Shown in pieces: positions 39,993 through 46,183 of a DNA stretch of 46,183 bases. Numbering within the stretch: the first letter of the stretch is position 1; each line of letters begins with the position of its first letter. The notes below the pieces were generated by a model, which made no database searches, was not told where the DNA came from, and saw nothing but the letters and a program-made list of their open reading frames with translations. Source of the stretch: an uncultured Clostridia bacterium (GTDB lineage Bacteria > Bacillota > Clostridia > Oscillospirales > Butyricicoccaceae); the NCBI GenBank assembly GCA_947648385.1, contig CANSNO010000008.1:1-46183 (forward strand), written 5' to 3'. The position numbers were made by a program, and so were the translations under genes.

Positions 39993-42572
39993 ATGAAAAA
40001 AAGATTTTTGAGCCTGGCGCTGGCTCTTGTCATGCTTTTCTCGCTGGCCCCCGTCAGCCGCGCGGCCGAGCCGACAAAACTGCCCACGCCGACAGGGCTT
40101 GAGTGGAAGTACAACTCTATGAACAGCGTTACTGGCCGTCGTGACTTTTGGTATGCGTATTTTGATTATGGTTGGTGTTATAGCGAAAATGATTATTTAC
40201 TGAAAGTTTACAAAAAAACCGAGACCGAAGACATACTTTTAAAAACTTTGCAGGTAAATTACCAGGAAATAACACCTTTGAACGGCAAAGGGAAGGCCTT
40301 TTTTGCCGACCTGACGGAAAATGTTATTGAAGACGGAGATACCATTTACTTCACTGTAACGCTCTTGGGCGACGGCGTAAATACTCTCGACAGCGACCCT
40401 GCCGTCTCCCCAGAAAAGACCTTCCATTTTGCCCCCACGCCCTCTAACCCCAGATGGTCTGACGGAAATGAAGAACTGCCCTATGAATACAGCGACGGCC
40501 GCAAAGGCACTCGCAAGCTCTACAACTGGGATATGGTTTGGGACAACTGCTATGACAGCAATGGACGTTATATAATGAATGTTTACAGAAAAGGGCAGGA
40601 CACGGATGAGGCTTTTACATCCTTAGGAAAGCAAATCAGTGTGACAAATATTTCTCCTAAATTATATGACCATTATTTCAGAGGTGAAATATCTACTCTC
40701 TTCGATGGAGAAAGCAAAGAGTTTATTTCTGGCCAATATTATTATATTTTAAGGACTAAAGGCGATGAAGACAAGGAAATACTGAACAGCAAGGGCGTCA
40801 AGTCGTCCTTAAAGACCCATGTTCAGCCCGAAGCCAAGCTTGAAACTCCGACAAATCTTCGCTGGGAGAACACAACGGCCTGTTGTGACGATGTTGACGG
40901 AAAAGATAAGTTCGATTTTAATTTTCAGTGGTCGGCTGCCGAGAACTTTTCAGATCCTTTGATGTGTGGGGGTTTAGCTCCCACCAAGCCGAATTGTATT
41001 CCCGACCATGTTTTTAATAATCACGGCGAGGGATATTACCGCTTTAGGGTTCACGCGGTGACATCTGACCCCGAGGTCATCGCCAACAGCGACTTGTCGG
41101 ACTGGAGCCCCGTTTACAAGACGACGGGGGCCGAGGTGACGAACGACCTTAAAGGCATCGTCGATAACCTCCCCGAAAATCCCACAAAGGCCGATATCAA
41201 CAACGCCATACAGCAGGTGACCGAGCTGGACAGAGATACCCTCAAGGCCGCCATGCTGACCGACCACGAGGACAAAAACGCCAACGGCCAGCTCAAGACC
41301 CTTGAGGAGAAGAGCGGCGTCATCGTCGACGCCAAGGCCAAGGAGGGTGTATCCCTCGACACTTCCAAGGTCTCGCTGGTAGGCGCGGCCCTCAACGCCG
41401 CCGAGGACGCCGAAAAGGTGACCTTCACCGTCTCCAAGCCCGAGCAGGAGGCCGTCATCCCCGGGGCCTATAAAAACACCGTGCAATTCGATTTCAAGCT
41501 GGACGGCGGCAAGGCCCCCGAGGGTCAGCTCGATGTGCCGATAAAGATAACCATGCCCGTGCCCGACGGCATTTCGCCAAGCCAGCTCCACATCCTCCAC
41601 TATTACGCCGACGGCAGGCTGTCGGAGATAGTGTTTCCGTATACTTATCAGGAAAACGGCGTATGGTTTGCCTCCTTTGTCGTCGACCATTTCAGCACCT
41701 TTGCCTTTGCCGAGGCATCCGCCGCCACCATCGGCGACAAATCATATGACACACTGGCCGAGGCCGTCGAGGCCGCCAAGAGCGGCGACACGATTGTTCT
41801 GCAAAAGGACTATGACGGCGAGAAGATAACCGTCAGCGGCAAGAGCCTGACAATAAACTGCGGCAAGTTTTCCCTTGACGCAAGCAAGATAGAGGCCGGA
41901 AATAATGTCACCAAAAAGGTGACGGGCACAAGCGGCGTCGACCAGATTATAACCCTGACATATTCCGCAGGTTCCACAGGCGGAGGTTCCACGGGCGGAG
42001 GCGGCGGAGGAGGCTCCATCGGCGGCGGCTCGGTTGCTCCCAAGCCCGAGGATAAGAGGCCCGAAGAGACGGTCAAAAAGGCCTCCGAGATATTCGTCGA
42101 CGTGGAGGCCGGAAGCTGGTACGAGGAGGCCGTGACCTTCGCCGTCGAAAAGGGCCTTTTCAAAGGCGTCGACGAAACCCACTTCGCCCCTGCCATGACG
42201 ACGACGCGCGCCATGATAATGACCGTTCTGGCAAGGCTTGACGGTCATAAGGCCGACACATATGACGAGGCCGTCAAATGGGCCGTTGATAGCGGCGTTT
42301 CCGACGGCAGCGATATAAACGCCGTCATAACCCGTGAGCAGTTCGTCACCATGCTCTACCGCTACGCCGAACAGCCCGAGGCGTCGGGTGAGCTGACGGG
42401 CTTTACCGACATGACCGAGGTTTCCGACTGGGCGTGGGTCGCCATGAGCTGGGCCGTGGATAACGGCATAATCAAGGGCAACGAGCAGTCCGAGCTTTCG
42501 TCCAAGGCCGCCGCCACCCGAGCCGAGGCGGCCGCCATAATGCAGAGATATATAACTCTGATTGAAAAATAA
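39993..42572 (+). CDS. SLH-anchored surface protein with a divergent N-terminal region
   Basis: An 859-residue exported protein. The signal peptide (about 1-25, ALVMLFSLAPVSRAAE) is followed by beta-sandwich-like, Fn3-style units (PTPTGLEWKYNS; ETPTNLRWENTT). Next is a charged helical stretch (GIVDNLPENPTKADINNAIQ), a beta domain with ADGRLSEIVFPYTY, a Gly/Ser linker near residues 650-680 and three SLH-type repeats to the end. Bases about 40130-41040 are clearly more AT-rich, with codons such as TTA and AGA that are rare elsewhere, so the ligand-facing part may have been exchanged. No enzyme motif is seen; adhesin or binding role is inference. Confidence 0.85.
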   Translation: MKKRFLSLALALVMLFSLAPVSRAAEPTKLPTPTGLEWKYNSMNSVTGRRDFWYAYFDYGWCYSENDYLLKVYKKTETEDILLKTLQVNYQEITPLNGKGKAFFADLTENVIEDGDTIYFTVTLLGDGVNTLDSDPAVSPEKTFHFAPTPSNPRWSDGNEELPYEYSDGRKGTRKLYNWDMVWDNCYDSNGRYIMNVYRKGQDTDEAFTSLGKQISVTNISPKLYDHYFRGEISTLFDGESKEFISGQYYYILRTKGDEDKEILNSKGVKSSLKTHVQPEAKLETPTNLRWENTTACCDDVDGKDKFDFNFQWSAAENFSDPLMCGGLAPTKPNCIPDHVFNNHGEGYYRFRVHAVTSDPEVIANSDLSDWSPVYKTTGAEVTNDLKGIVDNLPENPTKADINNAIQQVTELDRDTLKAAMLTDHEDKNANGQLKTLEEKSGVIVDAKAKEGVSLDTSKVSLVGAALNAAEDAEKVTFTVSKPEQEAVIPGAYKNTVQFDFKLDGGKAPEGQLDVPIKITMPVPDGISPSQLHILHYYADGRLSEIVFPYTYQENGVWFASFVVDHFSTFAFAEASAATIGDKSYDTLAEAVEAAKSGDTIVLQKDYDGEKITVSGKSLTINCGKFSLDASKIEAGNNVTKKVTGTSGVDQIITLTYSAGSTGGGSTGGGGGGGSIGGGSVAPKPEDKRPEETVKKASEIFVDVEAGSWYEEAVTFAVEKGLFKGVDETHFAPAMTTTRAMIMTVLARLDGHKADTYDEAVKWAVDSGVSDGSDINAVITREQFVTMLYRYAEQPEASGELTGFTDMTEVSDWAWVAMSWAVDNGIIKGNEQSELSSKAAATRAEAAAIMQRYITLIEK

Positions 42573-42631
42573 AAAATCCCCCCTTGCCCCCTCCCATGGC
42601 CGCGCTTAAGGTAAAGGGCATAAGGGCAATG

Positions 42632-42663
42632 AAAAAAGCCCCGACAAATGTCGGGGCTTTTTT
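42632..42663. terminator. Bidirectional terminator
   Basis: AAAAAGCCCCGAC and GTCGGGGCTTTTT pair perfectly around AAAT. It separates the SLH operon from the MFS promoter. Confidence 0.92.
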
Positions 42664-42674
42664 ATGTTATCCAC

Positions 42675-42703
42675 TTGTTAGCGCCTGCCAACTGTGATAG
42701 AAT
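42675..42703 (+). promoter_or_regulatory. MFS transporter promoter
   Basis: TTGTTA (42675-42680) and TAGAAT (42698-42703), 17 bp apart, about 50 bases before the start codon. Confidence 0.6.
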
Positions 42704-42753
42704 GGCCTTGTCGGGCTTCTACAAATTCAGGCCCGAGGATAAGGGGATATGAA

Positions 42754-43962
42754 ATGAAAAAGCTAAAACGCGGCGCTTACAGCTACCTGCTGATGATGGG
42801 CCACCTATGCGCCGATATTTCGGGCGGCGCTCTGCCGGCCATCCTGCCCTTTTTGATGAGCGAAAAGGGCATTACATACACGGCGGCGGCCGGACTGACC
42901 TTCGCCCTCAGCTCGATAGGCTCAATAATCCAACCGGTGTTCGGCAGTATGGCCGACAAGACCTCTCGCCCCTGGCTTATGTCTCTCGGCATACTTATGG
43001 CCGGCTGCGGCATTTCCATGCTGGGCTTCCTTGACAGCTATACGGCCATGTTCATAGCCGTGGCCTTTACGGGCATAGGCTCGGCTCTTTTCCACCCCGA
43101 CGGCGGACGAATGGCCAACTATGTGGCCGGCGAAAAGAAGGGCAAGGGCATCAGCCTATTCTCGGTCGGCGGCAATATGGGCGGAGCTATCGGCCCCATG
43201 CTGGCCGTGGCCGGGATAACGGCTTTCGGCGGCCTCAAGGGCGCCGCCGTGCTGGCTGTGCCTCCCCTGCTGATGGCCGCCTTTATGGTGACACAGAACA
43301 GCCGTTTTGCCGAGTTTGCCGCCGAGGGAGTCCACGCCACCGAGGCGGCCAAGGCCGCCGGACAGAAGGACGACTGGAAATCCTTTATCAAGCTGACCGG
43401 CGTCGTGTTTCTCCGCTCGACTATAGGCATGGGTATGAGCACCTTCCTGCCCCTCTTTTGGATGAACGTGCTGATGCAGAGCGAGAGCCGTTCCGGCTCG
43501 GTCACTACCATACTGGCCCTTTCGGGCGCTGTGGCCACCCTCATCGGCGGCCGTCTGGCCGATAAATACGGCTTTAATAAAACCATTCGCACGGGCCTTG
43601 TTCTGCTGGTGCCCTGCCTGTCGGTCATGGCCCTTTCGCGCTCGGTCATTCTTTCGACCGTAATGCTGGTGCCGACGGCCATGTCCCTCAATCTGGCTTT
43701 CAGCCCCTCGGTGGCGCTGGGACAGAAGTTCGTCCCGAACCACATCGGTCTGGCCTCGGGCATCACGATGGGTCTTGCCTCCAGCTTCGGCGGCGTCGTC
43801 TCTCCCCTGCTGGGCAGGGTTGCCGACAACACGGGCGTTTCGACCGTGCTGTGGATATTGGTCACTCTGGCCGCGCTGGCCTGTCTCGGTTCCTTCCTCG
43901 TTCCCGACGCGCCTAAAGCAATAGTCGCCGAAGCGCCCGTGGCCGCCGAGCGCGACAACTGA
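42754..43962 (+). CDS. MFS exporter, fosmidomycin-resistance (Fsr)-like
   Basis: A 402-residue, twelve-helix major facilitator. The N-terminal half matches Fsr-type exporters: MMGHLCADISGGALPAILPF, SSIGSIIQPVFGSMADKTSR and ALFHPDGGRMANYVAGEKKG. The second half repeats the loop motif in GGRLADKYGFNKT. Fsr proteins export fosmidomycin and probably metabolites. The start is ATG 42754 with AAGGGGA upstream; the frame is open further upstream across the promoter. Single gene; true substrate unknown. Confidence 0.9.
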   Translation: MKKLKRGAYSYLLMMGHLCADISGGALPAILPFLMSEKGITYTAAAGLTFALSSIGSIIQPVFGSMADKTSRPWLMSLGILMAGCGISMLGFLDSYTAMFIAVAFTGIGSALFHPDGGRMANYVAGEKKGKGISLFSVGGNMGGAIGPMLAVAGITAFGGLKGAAVLAVPPLLMAAFMVTQNSRFAEFAAEGVHATEAAKAAGQKDDWKSFIKLTGVVFLRSTIGMGMSTFLPLFWMNVLMQSESRSGSVTTILALSGAVATLIGGRLADKYGFNKTIRTGLVLLVPCLSVMALSRSVILSTVMLVPTAMSLNLAFSPSVALGQKFVPNHIGLASGITMGLASSFGGVVSPLLGRVADNTGVSTVLWILVTLAALACLGSFLVPDAPKAIVAEAPVAAERDN

Positions 43963-44003
43963 TGTTTTAGAAGGCTTTGTGGCGCAAAGAAGGATAGATA
44001 AAT

Positions 44004-44243
44004 TGCTTTTTGTTACTTTTTCTTCAGAAAAAGTAAACCCTTTTGGTACTTTTCGGGTACGAAAAGTACGAACTCTTTCCGCCGCTTGCGGCGGATATAA
44101 TGCACATAGAAAGGCCCCGAGGTCACTCGGGGCCTTTAAAATTCCCTTATGTTCGCCACTTCGTGACGAAGCAAGACCTTTCTTTTCCCAATGGAAAAGA
44201 AACAAAAGATTTTACTTTTTGAAGCCAAAAAGTAACAAAAAGC
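44004..44243. repeat. Intact family-1 palindromic intergenic element (240 bp)
   Basis: The element has terminal inverted repeats GCTTTTTGTTACTTTTT / AAAAAGTAACAAAAAGC. Inside are nested hairpins: TTACTTTTTCTTCAGAAAAAGTAA, then ACTTTTCG-GGTA-CGAAAAGT and CCGCC-GCTT-GCGG on the left; a central terminator AAAGGCCCCGAG-GTCA-CTCGGGGCCTTT (44110-44137); and TTTCTTTTCC-CAAT-GGAAAAGAAA on the right. The whole forms a large imperfect palindrome centred on the terminator, MITE-like in layout, between the MFS gene and the convergent DUF2812 gene. It carries no ORF of its own. Confidence 0.8.
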
Positions 44244-44247
44244 ACCT

Positions 44248-45480
44248 TTAAGACAGGCTGTCGGCCATGCGCTTTATCCAGAAGTCAAGGGCGTGCTCGC
44301 CCAGGTCGTTGAAAGAAAAGAAATCGGCCTTCAGCACCCTGTCGCCCTTGGCAATGACAAGGGTCTGATAAAAAGTGTCGCTTTTGTAAAAGGCAAAATA
44401 GTCGAAGCCCTCGGGGCGTTCGGCCCTGAGCGCCTGATAGTCCGAGCTGAAGAGGTTTTTCAGGCGGTCGGCCCGCTGTATGTCGGCGGCCACGATTCGG
44501 GCGACGAAGGGGCTGACCGTCTTATAATAAGAGACGTACAAAGCCCCCGAATAGGCTCCGTCCGTGCTTTTGACGTCGCCGTGCTGGGCCAGCTTGATGC
44601 AGGTGGGGGCCAGCATATCGCTCCATTCCTTGATGTAGTTATAGCGCAGGTCGTCGCGGCCCATGTCGATGGGGCTGTATTCTCCGTCCAGCATCTCGCC
44701 GAGGCCGGCAAAGGGCAGGTCTTTGCCGTAAGCTTCAATGGCGCAGATGGATTTGTTTCCGAAGTTTATCGGCGTCACGCCTACGTCGCCCGAGCGCAGA
44801 TTGACCCCTATGAGAATTATGACGAACAGCGTCAGGGCCGTCCTCGCCGCGAGGAGCAAACGCCTCCCCCTGTAGCCGCCGAGGGGTATTTTGCTCAGAG
44901 GCTGGCCTCGCTTTAGGCCCGTGGTCATTTTTTTGAGGGCCAGATACTTTTTGACGTCGGTCACGTTAGACCAGATTATAAGAGCCAATACGGAAAGAAC
45001 AATGACCGATCCGGCCTCTATCATCAGCATGAGCATACTGCCGCGGAAGAAGAAAAGGGGATAGAATATCGTATAAAATATCTGGGTGAAAAGGAGGCTT
45101 TTCTGCCTTTTCGACAGGGGGGCGAGGGCCAGAGCCTGAACGGCCGGGTCGCTTTCCGGCTCGGGGGATGAGGGGTCGCATGAGCGGTAGATGAAAAAGT
45201 CGCCGCGGTTGCAGACATATTTCCACCCGGCGTCGGCCATCATGTCGCGCTGTTCGGCGCGAGGCAGGCCGCCGTCATCGTTCCACATGGAGGTGCCCTT
45301 GGGCGAGGCCACCATACGGTAGCGCGTTTCGCGCGGCTCGGCCTTTTCAAACACGCCGATGCCGCCGAAAAATCCGTTTTCCGAAAGGAACAGCCCATTT
45401 TCGGCCATTCTGCCCAGCCAGTCCTCGGTATAGGCTACGTCATAGGAGGGGCAGGGTGACAGGCGGTAGACATATTTCAT
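44248..45480 (-). CDS. DUF2812 membrane protein
   Basis: A 410-residue protein. The N-terminal DUF2812 domain (about 1-105) has YDVAYTEDWLGRMAENGLFL, YRMVASPKGT and AGWKYVCNRGDFFIYRS. Two hydrophobic helices follow (about 128-168), a third near 210-230, and a C-terminal domain of about 180 residues outside or inside the membrane (SICAIEAYGKDLPFAGLGEM). Such proteins almost always follow a PadR regulator, as here, with a 4-bp ATGA overlap. Their function is unknown. Confidence 0.88.
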   Translation of the reverse strand: MKYVYRLSPCPSYDVAYTEDWLGRMAENGLFLSENGFFGGIGVFEKAEPRETRYRMVASPKGTSMWNDDGGLPRAEQRDMMADAGWKYVCNRGDFFIYRSCDPSSPEPESDPAVQALALAPLSKRQKSLLFTQIFYTIFYPLFFFRGSMLMLMIEAGSVIVLSVLALIIWSNVTDVKKYLALKKMTTGLKRGQPLSKIPLGGYRGRRLLLAARTALTLFVIILIGVNLRSGDVGVTPINFGNKSICAIEAYGKDLPFAGLGEMLDGEYSPIDMGRDDLRYNYIKEWSDMLAPTCIKLAQHGDVKSTDGAYSGALYVSYYKTVSPFVARIVAADIQRADRLKNLFSSDYQALRAERPEGFDYFAFYKSDTFYQTLVIAKGDRVLKADFFSFNDLGEHALDFWIKRMADSLS

Positions 45481-45800
45481 GAGTTCTTCTCCTTTCCCGA
45501 CTTTTCGGCGTCGTAAATGCAGGCCCTTAGACGGGCCAGCTCGGTCTCATAGGCGATAAGGCCCGAGGAGGTTATGGCATAGGTACGGCGGCGGCCGTCG
45601 ACCTCGGTCTGTTCCAGATAGCCCTCTTCCCTGAATCGGGACAGCAGGGTGTATAAGGTGGCCGGCCCCAGCCTGACGCGGCCGCCCGTCAGCCTGCCGA
45701 TGTATTCGGCGGCCTCCGAGCCTGTCATCGGCCCACGGGCAAAGGCCATCAGGACATAAAGCATGGATTCGGTCAAAAGCTCCATGGGCTTTTTGGGCAT
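45477..45800 (-). CDS. PadR-family transcriptional regulator
   Basis: A 107-residue winged-helix regulator: LTESMLYVLMAFARGPMTGSEA, RVRLGPATLYTLLSRFREEGYL and the wing VDGRRRTYAITSSG, followed by a short dimerisation helix. ATG 45800 fits GGGGAGGG upstream; an earlier in-frame ATG (45818) has no site. It overlaps the DUF2812 gene and has a palindromic operator over its own promoter, so it probably represses its own operon until an effector binds. Confidence 0.93.
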   Translation of the reverse strand: MPKKPMELLTESMLYVLMAFARGPMTGSEAAEYIGRLTGGRVRLGPATLYTLLSRFREEGYLEQTEVDGRRRTYAITSSGLIAYETELARLRACIYDAEKSGKEKNS

Positions 45801-45821
45801 TTTATTTTCCCTCCCCATGTG

Positions 45822-45878
45822 ATATCGTTACACGATATCGACTAACGATATTATAACGCCCACACTGGCTGCTGTCAA
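45822..45878 (-). promoter_or_regulatory. PadR promoter and operator
   Basis: On the minus strand TTGACA (45873-45878) and TATAAT (45850-45855), both perfect, are 17 bp apart. ATATCGTTA (45822-45830) and TAACGATAT (45843-45851) form a perfect 9-bp inverted repeat overlapping the -10 box and start site, with a further palindrome CGATATCG (45833-45840) between them. This is a strong candidate autoregulatory site. Confidence 0.85.
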
Positions 45879-45923
45879 TAGGGAGTAGCCTTTTTGTTAT
45901 CAATGCGGCCTTCTCTGTTCACT

Positions 45924-45956
45924 AAAAAAAGCCCCACCGTCAGGTGGGGCTTTTTT
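45924..45956. terminator. Terminator stem starting a repeat region
   Basis: AAAAAAAGCCCCACC-GTCA-GGTGGGGCTTTTTT is a perfect stem with loop GTCA, as in the other family-1 terminators. It probably ends a gene outside the window or a leftward unit. Confidence 0.85.
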
Positions 45957-46183
45957 GTCCGTTATGTCCGCCGCCAAGCGGCGGAAAAAGGCCGTACTTT
46001 TGTAAACACAAAAGTACCAAAAGGTTCTGCTTTTGGAGGGCCAAAAGCCAAACTATCTTCCACAGCATTTTTTTATTTTTCCCACTTCCACAAGGGCAGG
46101 GGTTTCCCCACAAAAAACGCTTCGCTGGTTTTTTCGGGGGCCCCTTGTTTATTATATAGATTTTGCCGGAATGAATCCGTCAA
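45957..46183. repeat. Repeat mosaic at the window end
   Basis: After the terminator come family-1-like modules (GTTATGTCCGCC, GCGGCGGAAAAA, then GTACTTTTGT-AAAC-ACAAAAGTAC) and AAAGGTTCTGCTTTTGG. From 46141 the DNA matches the family-2 core (TATAGATTTTGCCGG, GAATCCGTCAA) and runs off the edge. I see no supported gene in the 383 bases from 45801 to the end. Confidence 0.65.

Noticed and set aside
42667-42675. TTATCCACT, close to a DnaA box
   Set aside because: Single site inside an MFS promoter with no neighbouring boxes, AT-rich unwinding region or dnaA gene.
45944-46159. 71-residue plus-strand frame near the window end
   Set aside because: Lies wholly in repeat and terminator DNA without a start site.
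1-46183. CRISPR arrays, prophage, integrase or transposase genes, riboswitches and T-boxes
   Set aside because: No regularly spaced repeats, mobile-element proteins, or conserved riboswitch or T-box cores were recognised anywhere in the window.

Overview
This 46-kb window is chromosomal DNA of a Gram-positive anaerobe of the class Clostridia (Bacillota). The evidence is a run of rpmH, rnpA, yidD, yidC and jag, strong GGAGG ribosome-binding sites, TTGACA/TATAAT promoters, two S-layer-homology proteins, several LxxC lipoproteins, an LTA-synthase-like sulfatase, an anaerobe-type rubredoxin and selenocysteine genes. Genes are moderately GC-rich and intergenic DNA is AT-rich. I see no phage, integrase, transposase or CRISPR array. 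I cannot name a genus; an Oscillospirales-like gut lineage is a guess from style only.

Layout. 0.1-3.5 kb: a DUF4358 lipoprotein diverges from the ribosomal protein L34 / RNase P / membrane insertase / Jag block that normally lies near oriC. The usual next gene, mnmE, is absent. 3.5-4.2 kb: a mosaic of palindromic intergenic repeats with a tiny gene cassette set inside it: strong promoter, 13-codon leader ORF overlapping by TAATG, 31-residue hydrophobic peptide, terminator. 4.2-7.6 kb: pepD dipeptidase, a MATE exporter and a 50-residue membrane peptide. 7.7-12.9 kb: selA and selB, then an LTA-synthase-like protein 3 bp downstream. 13.1-15.1 kb: rubredoxin and two tandemly duplicated lipoproteins, one of which carries a DUF1266 domain. 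15.4-17.8 kb: a signalling operon with a REC-HD-GYP response regulator, a free Hpt protein and a membrane-anchored helical protein. 17.9-18.3 kb: tRNA-Leu(UAA), tRNA-Ala(CGC) and a small protein.

18.4-22.1 kb: a 1241-residue secreted transglutaminase-like / Ig-like / SLH protein. 22.4-30.1 kb: a complete oligopeptide importer (oppA, oppB, oppC, oppD, oppF) with an S9-family serine peptidase between oppA and oppB, so uptake and intracellular cleavage of peptides appear co-expressed. 30.2-32.5 kb: tdh and kbl convert threonine to glycine and acetyl-CoA. 32.6-35.0 kb: trmL, a stand-alone HIRAN protein and a MalY/PatB aminotransferase. 35.2-39.1 kb: a CNNM/CorC transporter behind a candidate uORF-terminator attenuator, a YdcF protein, a DUF362 protein behind a MerR-type promoter, and a conserved membrane-anchored protein. 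39.2-42.6 kb: an XRE regulator diverging from a small ORF and a second SLH surface protein, with repeated GTCTCTT sites between them. 42.7-45.9 kb: an Fsr-like MFS exporter and a PadR-DUF2812 pair with a clear operator.

The most promising under-described items are the nested small-peptide cassette at 3.75-3.98 kb and the leader peptide whose stop codon lies in the loop of a terminator upstream of the CNNM gene. Next come the two families of palindromic intergenic repeats. All functional calls rest on reading sequence and translations; no database search was run.
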